Below are positions 46,346-55,587 of a stretch of 64,000 nt of DNA, piece after piece. The stretch is from Lachnospiraceae bacterium (lineage in GTDB: Bacteria > Bacillota > Clostridia > Lachnospirales > Lachnospiraceae): positions 1 through 64,000 of the forward strand of contig CAJTFL010000017.1 in the NCBI GenBank assembly GCA_910575565.1. Direction: 5' to 3'. The notes under the pieces are model-generated. The model had not been told where the DNA came from. It saw only the letters and a list, made by a program, of their open reading frames with translations, and did no database searches. The position numbers were made by a program, and so were the translations under genes. Positions within the stretch are counted from its first letter, which is position 1. Each line of letters starts with the position of its first letter.

Positions 46346-46398
46346 AATGTACGCAATGGAACACGAAAACGTTAGGGTAGATACGGAGGTTTTACAGT

Positions 46399-46709
46399 AT
46401 GGCAGGAATCAAAGAAGAAAAGAAAATCTATTTAGTCGGCATTTACTGCCGCCTATCGAAAGACGATGGCACGGAAAATGAGAGTGCGAGCATTGCCACG
46501 CAGAAATCCATCCTCACGGATTATGTAAAAAAGCAGGGCTGGCATCTGGCAAAAACGTATGTGGACGACGGTTATTCTGGTACGAATTTTCAAAGACCGA
46601 GCTTTCAGAACATGATTAAGGACATTGAAAACGGGCTGATAAACTGCGTGATTACGAAAGATTTATCCCGTCTGGGGAGGAATTACCTTGACTGCGGATT
46701 ATATCTGGA
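46399..46709 (+). pseudogene. serine recombinase of Element 2, 5' part
   Basis: Catalytic domain of a large serine recombinase: nucleophile Ser20 in YCRLSKDDG, then FQRPSFQNMIKDIENG and KDLSRLGRNYLDCGLYLE. It is cut by Element 3 at GA 46708-46709; a stop follows at 46723-46725. Removing Element 3 joins L-E to V-F-L-P in frame with the piece at 56722. Confidence 0.87.
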
Positions 46710-46861
46710 GGTAAAATTGTCTTAGAGAATATAATGTGAAGATTCATATATTCAACAATTCAACAATTTTCTAATTTATATGCTAAATGTAGATTGAAAT
46801 TATGGAATATATATGATATAATTTTTTTGTTTAAATTCACTTTATATTTAAGGAGATTCTT

Positions 46862-47113
46862 ATGAGTAAAAAGAAATTATACATTTTTTCCATTGAGATA
46901 AAAAAATTAATAGGAAATAGCCATCTTTCTGATGCTATCAATAAAATTAATCAAGCAAAGTTATCTCAAGAGGAATTAGATTTTCTGTTTATGTGTTTGC
47001 ACAGCGAAGGCTATGATGTAGAAACAGACAGTTTTTACATTTGTGAATCAGATAATTCTGCCTTTTTAAGCCTTGTCAATTTGGTTCAAAGCAAGGTATC
47101 TTCCAAAAAGTAG
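46862..47113 (+). CDS. unknown 83-residue protein
   Basis: A hydrophilic, lysine-rich protein (KKKLYIFSIEIKKLI, SDAINKINQAKLSQEELDFLFM). AAGGAG lies before the ATG, and an AT-rich stretch upstream (46735-46855) could hold the promoter. It is encoded 9 bp before the membrane protein gene, so the two form a unit. I do not recognise the family. It sits next to the left end of Element 3 and is far more AT-rich than the neighbouring mobility genes, suggesting separate origin. Confidence 0.6.
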   Translation: MSKKKLYIFSIEIKKLIGNSHLSDAINKINQAKLSQEELDFLFMCLHSEGYDVETDSFYICESDNSAFLSLVNLVQSKVSSKK

Positions 47114-47121
47114 GTGATAAA

Positions 47122-47598
47122 ATGGATTTAGCAATGGTGATTTTGACTGCACTCGCAGTAATTGTTAGTGTTATTGCTCTTTGCGTAAGCTATAACGCTG
47201 CACAAAAGGGCAATTCTTTAGCTGCAACAGCAAATGAATTGACTAAAACAGCAAATCAAATGCAAATGGGACAAGTTGAAATGCAGATTCGTGAATTGAT
47301 TCAAAATGCAAGAAGTCGTTACGAGGATATTGCTATTCAACTGAATGGGCATGAAAGTGATGAAACATACGGTAAAGTAATTACTTCTGCCTTAGAGGGT
47401 GTTTTAAATGCATATGATGAGGCTTGTGCAAAATATTTAGATGATAAAGTTGATAAAGAGCGATTTAAAAAGCTATATCACGATGAAATCCGCCAACTTG
47501 TAACTGATGAAGCTACAAAAGAAAAATATCGTGAACCACAAACAAAATTTCATGCTACAAATAAAGTATATACTGAATGGAACAATCTTGAAAAATAA
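47122..47598 (+). CDS. unknown membrane-anchored protein
   Basis: A 158-residue protein with one N-terminal transmembrane helix (residues about 4-24, MVILTALAVIVSVIALCVSY), then a helical cytosolic part with a probable coiled coil (SLAATANELTKTANQMQMGQVEMQIRELIQ). Such anchored helical proteins occur in several small defence and stress systems, but no motif allows a call. AGGTGAT precedes the ATG. It is followed by a strong terminator, so the pair with 46862 is a closed transcription unit. Confidence 0.6.
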   Translation: MDLAMVILTALAVIVSVIALCVSYNAAQKGNSLAATANELTKTANQMQMGQVEMQIRELIQNARSRYEDIAIQLNGHESDETYGKVITSALEGVLNAYDEACAKYLDDKVDKERFKKLYHDEIRQLVTDEATKEKYREPQTKFHATNKVYTEWNNLEK

Positions 47599-47632
47599 AT
47601 GTTTTGTGAATATTACTCTATAATTATATTTT

Positions 47633-47682
47633 AAAGCACTTGCTACTGACTGAAAGAAACAGTTAAGTAGCAGGTGCTTTTA
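47633..47682 (+). terminator. intrinsic terminator
   Basis: A long stem (AAAGCAC-TTGCTACT-ACTG paired with CAGT-AAGTAGCA-GTGCTTT) followed by T-rich sequence. It closes the two-gene unit 46862-47598. Confidence 0.8.
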
Positions 47683-47842
47683 CTTTTTCAAAAAATCAGA
47701 ACACCATGTCTAAAATCATGCTCCCTTATTGGCTATTGGGTAAGAGGTCAAATCCTCCCGCCCTTTTTTATTGTTACAAAACGATTCGTTACATACCCTT
47801 GCTTTCTGGCAGGGGTAAATAAATCCAAGGAGGACAACGCCT

Positions 47843-47911
47843 ATGTGCAACAAACAAAATCCAACACGGAGGGAGGTATTTTATGCAGCAGTTACAGACG
47901 GTGGATGCTGA
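47843..47911 (+). CDS. short leader peptide overlapping the repA-like pseudogene
   Basis: 22 codons from ATG 47843 with AAGGAGG upstream, beginning MCNKQNPTRRE. It matches the position and N-terminus of the leader at 42453 in Element 2. The gap 47683-47842 contains only remnants of a sigma-gene leader. Confidence 0.35.
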   Translation: MCNKQNPTRREVFYAAVTDGGC

Positions 47912-48963
47912 CACGCTCCTTTATGAACCGCTTGAAAAGCCGTCCTTTGTGGTGGACGGTCTTATCCCCACGGGCTTGTCGCTGTTCTGCGGCTCACAGA
48001 AAATCGGCAAGAGCTGGCTCATGCTGAAACTATGCCTGTGCGTGTCGCAGGGAATCCCTTTATGGGATATGCGAACATTGGAGGGCGATGTGCTTTACCT
48101 GTGTCTGGAAGACACGTTCTGCCGCATCCGAGACAGGCTGTTCCGTCTGACGGACGAAGCGAGCGGGCGGCTGCACTTTGCCATGGCAAGCTGCAAGTTA
48201 TCAGACAGTCTTATTGTGCAGCTTGAAGATTACCTCAAAGAATATCCACAAAGCAGGCTGATTGTCATTGATACGCTGCAAAAAATCCGTACCGCTTTCA
48301 AAGACAACGCCTACGCAAACGATTACAGGGATATATCGCTACTAAAGGATTTTGCCGACAGGCATTCCCTCTCGGTGGTGGTCGTACACCATATCCGCAA
48401 GCAGAACGACAGCGATGTGTTCAACAAGGTGTCTGGCACGACAGGCTTGACAGGAAGTGCGGACACTACCTTTGTGTTGGAAAAGGAAAGCCGCGCATCC
48501 GATACGGCGAAGCTTTTTGTCACTGGCAGGGACACGCCCTATCAGGAGTTGACGCTCCGTTTCCGTGATTGCAGTTGGGAGCTGGTAAAGCGGCAGACGC
48601 AGGAGCAACTTGCGGTGGCAGAGATTCCCCTGTCCTTTTTCGGGTGGTGTCGTTCATGCAGGGCAGGCAGGGATGGTCTGGCACAGCTACGGAGTGCTTC
48701 TGGAAGTCATGGGGGAAAGCGGGGAACTGTCCACGGTCATCACGAAATGGCTCAACGAGTACCGCTCCACGTTCCTTTATGAGAACGGCATCCAGTATGA
48801 CTATCAGAGGAAGTATAGCGGCAGAAAGATTATCCTTGCAAGATGCGGCGGGGAGCATGACAGCCATGACGGGTATGACGGCAGTTTTGGTATGCCCCCT
48901 CATGCTGGCATTGACACGAGTAACGCCACCAATCTTTTATCCGAAGCGCAGAGCGGAGGATAA
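47883..48963 (+). pseudogene. RepA-like AAA ATPase, frameshifted
   Basis: Close homologue of the gene at 42496. The first 250 or so residues are intact, with Walker A CGSQKIGKSW and VVHHIRKQNDSDV. After LAVAEIP the reading frame shifts (about 48630), continuing as VLFRVVSFMQGRQGWSGTATE in another frame, and shifts again near 48695 to VMGESGELSTVITKWLNEYRSTF. It ends at 48963. Two frameshifts in a short stretch indicate decay rather than a sequencing slip. Confidence 0.78.
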
Positions 48964-49240
48964 AGCAGGGCGCAGCCCTGCCAGAAGGGAGTCCAGAGGG
49001 AACGGCTGGCACACGGCTTTGCGGAGCAAAGTGTAGTGTGTTACACCCTGTAAACGCAGTCGGAAAAATCTTTTGATTTTTCTGACCGCAGGGGTGGGTT
49101 TACGAGCCGAAGAAGGGCGAGGAAACCCACCCCTGCACATGCGTTTACGGGGTGTTCTCCCGTAAGGGATGACAGCGGCGGGGGTATCCCAAAATACCCG
49201 TCATACCTGTCATGGCTGTCATGCCGTCGGGAAATGCTGC
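48860..49240. other. origin-like segment, inverted relative to Element 2
   Basis: Read on the minus strand, this stretch matches 43560-43870 of Element 2 nearly base for base over long runs (for example the ACACCCCGTAAACGCA and CCGACTGCGTTTACAGGG blocks). The TGACGG-type units lie at both ends here too (48860-48885 and 49195-49230). The mob gene that follows in Element 2 is missing. Confidence 0.65.
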
Positions 49241-49269
49241 TCTGCCAGACACTAAAAATGGATAATAGA

Positions 49270-49462
49270 CATTCTTCCATCGGAGTATGCCGTTGCCTAT
49301 AAGATGAAACTGGAAGCGGTGAAGCGGCAGGGTTTCCGCACAGATTTAACCTCGTCCCAACTTGGGACGAAGTTACGGATAGAAGATTTTGCAGATGGAG
49401 GATGCCATCAGCAGGCTTTTCAAGCATGAAACGCAGAAGAAAGGAAACAGGGACAGCCGCTA
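49270..49462 (+). pseudogene. parB remnant
   Basis: Short pieces of the parB gene: ILPSEYAVAYKMKLEAVKRQGFRTDLTSSQLGTKLR, then an abrupt junction near 49383 to QMEDAISRLFKHETQKKGNRDSR and a stop. The N-terminal third and the HTH region are missing. Comparison with 44920-45774 shows an internal deletion of roughly 330 bp and loss of the 5' end. Confidence 0.7.
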
Positions 49463-49623
49463 ATATTTTGTTTTCGGATGGTAAATGCGGCTTGGTCGTT
49501 ACAGTGAAAGGGAAGAAAAATCTCTCTGCGCTATGAAAAAAAGAACTGGAAAATAAATGTTTTTATCTGGATTAGGGGCGTTTTCAGATGCCCTTTGTCC
49601 GTCTTTTAGGGAGGATAATGCCT

Positions 49624-49797
49624 ATGGCAAAAACAGCAATACGCCCGAAAATAGAGGTTCAGCCTGTCTATCTGGGCGGCAGGGACATGAGGGAAGCCTT
49701 TATTTCCCTGCTTGTGAACGAGGTGCGGAGGGGGAAAACCTCTCCCCGCACCTTTGAGATAATAAAAGATACAGAATACAATGGGGACAGAAAATAA
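49624..49797 (+). CDS. small recombinase-associated protein
   Basis: A 57-residue hydrophilic protein (EVQPVYLGGRDMREAFISLLVNEVRRGK) in the position of the small gene at 46154, immediately before the recombinase. GGGAGGATAATGCCT precedes the ATG. Similarity to the Element 2 counterpart is weak, so the shared role is inferred from position. The gap 49463-49623 shows no gene. Confidence 0.5.
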   Translation: MAKTAIRPKIEVQPVYLGGRDMREAFISLLVNEVRRGKTSPRTFEIIKDTEYNGDRK

Positions 49798-49815
49798 AGA
49801 AAGGGGATGGGTTGA

Positions 49816-51483
49816 ATGGGTATTTTAAGAACCGCCTTGTACTGTAGGCTGTCAAAAGACGACATGGCGCAGGGGGACAGCGAGAGCATAAAAACGCAAA
49901 AAGCGATGCTGGCACAGTATGCAAGGGAGCATGGGTTTTTAGTCGTTGAAACCTATGTGGATGACGGTTGGAGCGGCTTGAATTTCGACAGGCCAGATTT
50001 TAACCGTATGCTGGATGACATTGAAGCGGGGAAGATTGACGTGGTAATCACAAAGGACTTGTCACGTCTGGGGCGTGACCATTTAAAGGTCGGGCATTTC
50101 ACGGAGATTTATTTCCCAATGAAAAACGTGAGGTACATCGCCGTCAATGACTACGTGGACACCGCCAACAAAAACAACGACATTGCCGCACTGAAGAACG
50201 TGATGAATGAATTTTACAGCAGGGACAATTCACGGAAAATCCGTTCTTCCATTCGGGCGAGGGCGAAAGCGGGGCTTTACCGCTGCTCCTATGCGCCGTT
50301 CGGATACCGCAAATCGTCTGACAACCATAATAAGCTGGTAGTCGATGGAGAGACGGCATGGATTGTAAGACGGATTTTTGAGCTTGCAAATGCGGGCATG
50401 GGGGCGCACAAGATAGCAAGTATTTTTCGGGATGAAAAAGTGCCCTGCCCCTCATGGTGGCAGCATACCCGTGGGGAGAAGCATTACCCCGAACGCTTCA
50501 AAAACCCCCAGAACCAGTATGAATGGTCGCACACCATCATACGAAACATGATAGGAAACCCCGTGTATCTCGGTCATTCCGTGATGTGCAAGACGGAAGC
50601 CATTTTTAAACTCGGCAAATATAAGAAGCTGCCAGAGGAAGAATGGATACGGACAGACAATACCCACGAGCCATTGGTTTCGCAGGAAATCTTTGACGGG
50701 GCGAACGCAAAAATCCTGAGCAGGAAGCGTGACACGACAAATAATTTTGTGTCGGTTTTCTCTGGGCTTGTGAAGTGCGGCGCTTGCGGGAAAGCCCTTG
50801 CCCTGCGGTACTGGGGCAGGGACAGGCACCGTATCTATGTCTGCACCACCTACGCCCACAACACAAAAGCCTGCACAGACCACCGTATTTACTACGAGGA
50901 TTTATACAATGCCGTGCTTGCCGATATTCAGCACCATGCCCGCCTTGCCTTTGAAGACAGGGAAAAAGCGGTGGCTCTGGCGGTGAAGATGAATGCCAGA
51001 GCGGATGGGAGCAGGGGAAAAAACAACGAAACGAAACTGAAACAGGCGAGGAAACGTTATGATGAAGTGACGAGATTGTTTGACCGTCTGTATGAGGATT
51101 CCCTTTCGGGGCGTATCTCCAATGACAACTTTACCCGATTGATTGACAAGTACCAGACCGAGCAGGAGAAATTATTGGAGCAGATAGCAACGCTTGAGGA
51201 TGCCCTGCAGGAAGTTAAAGACAGCCAGAGCAATGCGGTACAGTGGGCGGAACTGATGGCGGGGTATGTGGGGATAACGGAACTGACCGCCGAGAACCTT
51301 AACCTCTTAGTGGAGCGGATTGAGGTGTCTGACCGAACGGAAACAGAGGACGGGATGCAGCAGACCGTCAAAATCTGTTACCGCTTCGGCGGTTACATAG
51401 GGGAGCAGACTGTCAAGACGAAGATGATTCGCAAGCCACGCAAAAAGAGGGACTGCCCACGAAAAACAGCAATGGAAAAATAA
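49816..51483 (+). CDS. large serine recombinase of Element 3
   Basis: A 555-residue recombinase, apparently intact. The catalytic domain has Ser13 in YCRLSKDDM, FDRPDFNRMLDDIEAGK and KDLSRLGRDHLKVG. The recombinase domain is followed by a zinc ribbon (KCGACGKALALRYW, then a Cys pair with CTTYAHNTKACTDH) and a coiled coil (about 400-470). The basic C-terminus ends RKPRKKRDCPRK. It should act at the ends of Element 3 and is the only complete recombinase within Element 2's span. Confidence 0.9.
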   Translation: MGILRTALYCRLSKDDMAQGDSESIKTQKAMLAQYAREHGFLVVETYVDDGWSGLNFDRPDFNRMLDDIEAGKIDVVITKDLSRLGRDHLKVGHFTEIYFPMKNVRYIAVNDYVDTANKNNDIAALKNVMNEFYSRDNSRKIRSSIRARAKAGLYRCSYAPFGYRKSSDNHNKLVVDGETAWIVRRIFELANAGMGAHKIASIFRDEKVPCPSWWQHTRGEKHYPERFKNPQNQYEWSHTIIRNMIGNPVYLGHSVMCKTEAIFKLGKYKKLPEEEWIRTDNTHEPLVSQEIFDGANAKILSRKRDTTNNFVSVFSGLVKCGACGKALALRYWGRDRHRIYVCTTYAHNTKACTDHRIYYEDLYNAVLADIQHHARLAFEDREKAVALAVKMNARADGSRGKNNETKLKQARKRYDEVTRLFDRLYEDSLSGRISNDNFTRLIDKYQTEQEKLLEQIATLEDALQEVKDSQSNAVQWAELMAGYVGITELTAENLNLLVERIEVSDRTETEDGMQQTVKICYRFGGYIGEQTVKTKMIRKPRKKRDCPRKTAMEK

Positions 51484-51507
51484 ACTGTGACAGAGGAGGT
51501 AAACACA

Positions 51508-52177
51508 ATGGAGAAAACAATTTTTGAAAAAATCGGCGGAGAATTTGAACGGCAGGGCGATTACCTTATCCCCAGCCTTGCAGTACCTGAATATTTCACG
51601 CCCAGGGAGCCATCAGTACGCTTTTGAGATCCACCAATGCATGAATGAGATCCGCTTACCTTTTGCCATGCACCATGTTACTCAAAGTGGGGCTTCCGTG
51701 TCAATGACAAGGGCTTACGCCTGCGCTGAAGCGCATCATTGACACAAAATCCCCCTTTGAGTGGGAGTAACTAAGCAAAAGTAAGGGGGAATCTGTTCTG
51801 CGAACCACTGGTGTCATTAAGAGAACTGGTGGAGCCTATTCACAATCAGATCTGGATCCCTTGACGTGGAATAATCAGTACCACCCGAAAAAGAACAGCC
51901 GATTGGTTTATTCGGGTGGCAGCATCTGGACTATCTGAAGCAGTGCCGAAAGGTTACATACACCAATCTTCTCACAAGCGGCAGGCTAAATACATATCTT
52001 GCGGACATTGACAGGCAGGCGCAGGAACGCTTTGAAAGGCTCATAGAGGGCATGAAACAGGCACAAGGCATAACAGAACAGCTAAAGGAAGAAAATGCTT
52101 TAGAATGTCTAGGAAGAATGAATAACATAAGGGCGTGTGCGAGGGAGATTGTAAACGAGGAAATCATTTATACATAA
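51508..52177 (+). pseudogene. tnpV: tnpV interrupted by a MITE-like insert
   Basis: The 5' part (MEKTIFEKIGGEFERQGDYL..., to 51587) and the 3' part (EKEQPIGLFGWQHLDYLKQ..., 51883-52177) together make a TnpV like that at 37538. They are separated by a 295-bp insert. Removing the insert together with one 7-bp repeat restores a continuous frame. GAGGAGG precedes the ATG. Confidence 0.82.
51588..51882. mobile_element. MITE-like insertion of 295 bp
   Basis: Flanked by the 7-bp direct repeat CAGTACC (51581-51587 and 51876-51882). Its ends are imperfect inverted repeats of about 22 bp sharing CACG...AGGGA.CCA. Inside, a large palindrome pairs GTGTCAATGA with TCATTGACAC and GTTACTCAAAG-type with CTTTGAGT...AGTAAC. 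It has no coding capacity. A 9-bp target duplication with two changes would fit the inverted repeats slightly better. Confidence 0.65.
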
Positions 52178-52238
52178 TAGGTTGGCGGCTGAAATGCCGC
52201 CTTTCTAAATTTCCAACAGATAAATTTGTACTTATATA

Positions 52239-52266
52239 TTGACATGGAGCGTACACCATAGTTTAT
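52239..52266 (+). promoter_or_regulatory. MerR-type promoter/operator
   Basis: TTGACA at 52239-52244 followed by the dyad ATGG-agcgtaca-CCAT (52244-52259) within the spacer. The long spacer and dyad between -35 and -10 are the usual layout for MerR regulators, and the first gene downstream encodes one. Confidence 0.6.
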
Positions 52267-52288
52267 TTTTATTTGAGGAGGTGTCCAT

Positions 52289-52735
52289 ATGAACTATACA
52301 ACAAATGAGGTAGCGCTAGGGATTACGAAAGACACATTATTTTATTATGAGAGGGAAGGTCTGTTACCCCAAATTGAACGGGATGAAATGAACAGACGGA
52401 TTTATTCTGAATCGGATATTGAATGGATATTTTTAATCCGTTGTTTACGGGATACAGATATGCCGATGTGCAAAATAAAACAATATATTTCTCTACTTAA
52501 ACATGGTGGGGAAAACTCTATACCAGAGCGAAAAAATATTTTAGTTGAGCATGAAGCTTTTATTATAGGGAAGATAAAGGCATACCAAGCTTTATTATTG
52601 CTGATAAAAAAGAAGATTGAATTTTATGACGAAGTTTTAAATGATAAAAATACTGAATCTCAAAAGTGTATGGATTATCTCATGGAATGGGAACATTTCA
52701 AAGAACTTCTCGGAGGGATTGCATATGAAAAATAA
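52289..52735 (+). CDS. MerR-family transcriptional regulator
   Basis: A 148-residue regulator. The winged-helix N-terminus reads TNEVALGITKDTLFYYEREGLLPQIERDEMNRRIYSESDIEWI; the C-terminus is a long dimerisation coiled coil. Similar proteins control SDR genes in Firmicutes in response to stress. GAGGAGG precedes the ATG, and its end overlaps the SDR gene by 11 bp. Confidence 0.85.
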   Translation: MNYTTNEVALGITKDTLFYYEREGLLPQIERDEMNRRIYSESDIEWIFLIRCLRDTDMPMCKIKQYISLLKHGGENSIPERKNILVEHEAFIIGKIKAYQALLLLIKKKIEFYDEVLNDKNTESQKCMDYLMEWEHFKELLGGIAYEK

Positions 52736-53519
52736 TAAAACAGCTTTGATAACAGGCTGTACAAGCGGAATAGGAAAGGCTCTGTCTGTCAAATTTGCAC
52801 AGCAAGGTTACAACTTGATTTTGGTAGCAAAAAATAAGGATAAATTGAAAGAATTATCAAACCATCTGTCGCAGACTTTCCGCATAAAATCAGTTTTCAT
52901 TGCTTATGGACTAGAAAAGCCAGAAGCCGCTGAATATGTATTCCGTAGAGTACAGGAATTGGATTTGAAAATTGATGTGCTTGTTAATAATGCGGGTTTT
53001 AATGAGTTTGGAAGTTTTATTAAAACAAGCAGGGAAAAAGAGCATGGTATGATGTACTTACATATGTTTTTTGTAACAGATATGATGAAATTATTCCTGC
53101 CCTCAATGGTAGATAACAAGCAGGGAAAGATTTTAAATATTGGTTCAACAGGCTCTTACATATCATGTCCCTATGATGCTGTTTATGCGGCAACGAAATC
53201 ATATATTTTATCTGTGTCAAAAGGAATTAGTTCAGAACTCAAAGGCACTGGCGTAACAATCACAACTCTATGCCCAGGTTCTACAAAAACAGAATTTGCC
53301 GCTAAAGCAGGCATGGAAGATACTTTATTATTTAAATTGTTTGTTATGTCGCCAGAACGGGTTGCTGATATAGCTTATAAAGCTGTTATGAAAAGAAAAA
53401 CGATAGTCGTGGCAGGAATTTACAATAAGATACTCGTTATGTCATCTTACATCCTACCAAATAGATTCGTTGATTATATTAGTAAGATGATGTTAGGAAA
53501 ACAACGTCAAGTAGGTTAA
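52725..53519 (+). CDS. short-chain dehydrogenase/reductase
   Basis: A 264-residue SDR. The cofactor motif is ALITGCTSGIGKALS at the N-terminus, then NNAGF, and the catalytic YAATKSY (YxxxK) with a Ser in GSTGSY upstream. The ATG at 52725 is supported by GGAGGG and by the overlap with merR. It is co-regulated with the MerR protein. Substrate unknown. Confidence 0.85.
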   Translation: MKNNKTALITGCTSGIGKALSVKFAQQGYNLILVAKNKDKLKELSNHLSQTFRIKSVFIAYGLEKPEAAEYVFRRVQELDLKIDVLVNNAGFNEFGSFIKTSREKEHGMMYLHMFFVTDMMKLFLPSMVDNKQGKILNIGSTGSYISCPYDAVYAATKSYILSVSKGISSELKGTGVTITTLCPGSTKTEFAAKAGMEDTLLFKLFVMSPERVADIAYKAVMKRKTIVVAGIYNKILVMSSYILPNRFVDYISKMMLGKQRQVG

Positions 53520-53639
53520 ATGAAAGACAAGATTCAGCAGAAAATTCACTCTTGCATATTAAGGGTGGCATAATTGCCTACTTCCCGTGGTGGCTTTCCA
53601 TAGAAAAACATATATAATGTTATTTTAGAGGTGATATAT

Positions 53640-54314
53640 ATGAATTTAGAAGAAAAATTACAAATGCTAAGGAAGAAGAATGGTTATTCCCAAGAGCAAC
53701 TGGCAGATAAGATTGGGATAGCAAGGCAGACTGTAAGCAAATGGGAAAACGGACAGGCAATTCCAGAATTGAATGGCTTGATATTATTAAGCGAATTATA
53801 TGGCGTAACCATTGACAGAATAGTGAAAGATGATGATGAGTGCAACATTTTATTATGCAAGAGTGCGGACATTGACCTCAATAAAGTTGTTTCCTTTTTG
53901 GTTTCGGCAAAAAAGAATACATATCCAGTCAATGAAAATAAAGTACAATCTTCCAGAATGAAATCCAGTGATTTTTGTTATGCAGAAAATGAGTATAAAT
54001 ATTATGATACATATTTAGGTGGCGAAAAATTTACTGGTGAAGAAGCGGTATGGTACTATGATAATCCTATTTGGTGCATGAATTATACTGGTCGGGTTAT
54101 AGGGGATAATTTTAACAATGGCTTTTTGAAAGAAGTTTTGTTGCAGGTTACGGAAAAATTTCCTTATCGGGGACCACAAATGTATACAAAAGGCGATTAC
54201 CATTATCATTGTAAAGTAGATGGTGAATTTGTTTGGTTTCAAGGGTACGAAAATATTTTTTATTTGGATGAAAAAATTTATGAATGTTATTTTCATGGAG
54301 GCGTGATTCAATAG
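53640..54314 (+). CDS. XRE-family regulator with DUF5680-like C-terminal domain
   Basis: A 224-residue protein. Residues 1-65 are a Cro/CI helix-turn-helix (RKKNGYSQEQLADKIGIARQTVSKWENGQAIP). The rest (SFLVSAKKNTYPV..., YYDTYLGGEKFTGEEAVWYYDNPIWCMNY) looks like the DUF5680 domain attached to HTH proteins in clostridia. It ends directly before the radical SAM gene, so the two are probably co-transcribed. Confidence 0.75.
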   Translation: MNLEEKLQMLRKKNGYSQEQLADKIGIARQTVSKWENGQAIPELNGLILLSELYGVTIDRIVKDDDECNILLCKSADIDLNKVVSFLVSAKKNTYPVNENKVQSSRMKSSDFCYAENEYKYYDTYLGGEKFTGEEAVWYYDNPIWCMNYTGRVIGDNFNNGFLKEVLLQVTEKFPYRGPQMYTKGDYHYHCKVDGEFVWFQGYENIFYLDEKIYECYFHGGVIQ

Positions 54315-55148
54315 ATGGATATTATAGAACAAAAAATAAATACGAAGGACTATTTAACGAAATCAAATTTGCCAGCAAGTGATTATGTGATAAATCCCTA
54401 TGTCGGCTGTACCCATGCTTGTAAATACTGCTATGCAAGATTTATGAAAAGATTTACAGGGCATAAGGAAGAATGGGGGAAATTTATAGACATTAAGCAG
54501 TGTGAAAAGCCTATTAACCTAAAGAGATTAAAGGGAAAATCTGTTTTTATGTCGTCTGTAACAGACTGTTATAATTCTTATGAGGAGAAATACGGCATCA
54601 CAAGAAAGATATTAGAACAGCTTGTGAATGCAGATTGCCAACTTACAATTTCAACAAAATCAACGCTTATTTTACGGGATATAGAATTATTGAAAAGGCT
54701 GTCCAATCTCAAAGTGGCATTTTCAATCAACACTTTAGATGACAATTTTAGGGCGGATATGGATAAAGGCAGTTCCATAAAGGACAGGCTTCATGCGATA
54801 GAGAAATTACATAATGTGGGTATCCATACGGTTTTGTTTATGTCTCCTATTTTTCCGTATATCACAGAATGGAAAGACATCATTGACGATACGAAAGAGA
54901 ATGTATGTGAATATTGGTTTGAAAATCTGAACCTTAGAGGGGAATATAAAAGCAGTATCCTCTCTTATATCAATACACGCTATTCAGACTTAAAAGAAAA
55001 ATATGAAACAATTTATTTAGAAAAAGATAGTGCATATTGGAACACGCTGGCTGATTTGCTCAATACATATTGTGACGAATTGGGATTAAATTATGTCAAT
55101 TACTTTTACCATGAAAAACTTGTTAAGGAAAAATTAAATAACCAATAG
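54315..55148 (+). CDS. SPL-type radical SAM protein
   Basis: A 277-residue radical SAM protein. The iron-sulfur motif is CTHACKYCYARF at about residue 36 (CxxxCxxC), preceded by VINPYVGC as in the spore-photoproduct-lyase-like group. LTISTKSTLILRDIELL and VAFSINTLDD follow. The catalysed reaction is unknown. It is AT-rich cargo of Element 3. Confidence 0.82.
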   Translation: MDIIEQKINTKDYLTKSNLPASDYVINPYVGCTHACKYCYARFMKRFTGHKEEWGKFIDIKQCEKPINLKRLKGKSVFMSSVTDCYNSYEEKYGITRKILEQLVNADCQLTISTKSTLILRDIELLKRLSNLKVAFSINTLDDNFRADMDKGSSIKDRLHAIEKLHNVGIHTVLFMSPIFPYITEWKDIIDDTKENVCEYWFENLNLRGEYKSSILSYINTRYSDLKEKYETIYLEKDSAYWNTLADLLNTYCDELGLNYVNYFYHEKLVKEKLNNQ

Positions 55149-55171
55149 TTAAAAAATGGGAAGGCAAATAT

Positions 55172-55262
55172 GTCCATTGAATAAAAAAAACGATGTTCGA
55201 TGGGCTGTATTGCTATACCTTAATTACCCTCTGACTTTGTTTTTAAAGTTTGGAGGGTTTTT
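55172..55262 (+). promoter_or_regulatory. structured leader, Element 3 copy
   Basis: Hairpin of 10 bp at 55172-55181 with 55196-55205 (two G-U pairs) around a conserved A-rich loop ending ACGATG, followed by a terminator-like stem (CCCTCTGACTTT with AAAGTTTGGAGGG) and seven T at about 55258-55264. Compared with 40334 the first stem has changed on both sides while keeping pairing. Confidence 0.65.
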
Positions 55263-55264
55263 TT

Positions 55265-55393
55265 ATGTCCTTTTTTCGGGCAGTAACCTATCAGCTCATG
55301 CAACGCAGATTTGACTTATACATAGCATATCGGGGATTGGCAGGAAGCCAGTTAAAAAAATCCCTGCCCATGCAACGCTACTTCTCACCATGA
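55265..55393 (+). CDS. conserved 42-residue small protein (Element 3 copy)
   Basis: Begins MSFFRAVTYQLMQRRF and ends SLPMQRYFSP. It is identical in length to the protein at 40439, with eight differences, mostly in the first half. The ribosome site lies in the preceding terminator-like hairpin. Its stop overlaps an ATG (55390) whose frame continues without a stop into the sigma-like gene. Confidence 0.5.
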   Translation: MSFFRAVTYQLMQRRFDLYIAYRGLAGSQLKKSLPMQRYFSP

Positions 55394-55587
55394 AACCAGA
55401 AGTAGAATATCCACTTAACAGAATATGTACTTCCTATAACCGTAGAGGTCACAGAGCCTTTGCGGTTTTTCTTTTGTCGTTTTTTATCAGATTATGCCGC
55501 AGGGCTGTTTCTGCTGTTGGCTGTCGTTCGCCGCCTTTCCAATCTGGATTTTTACATTTTCAAAAATTCAGATTGGAGGAAAATACG

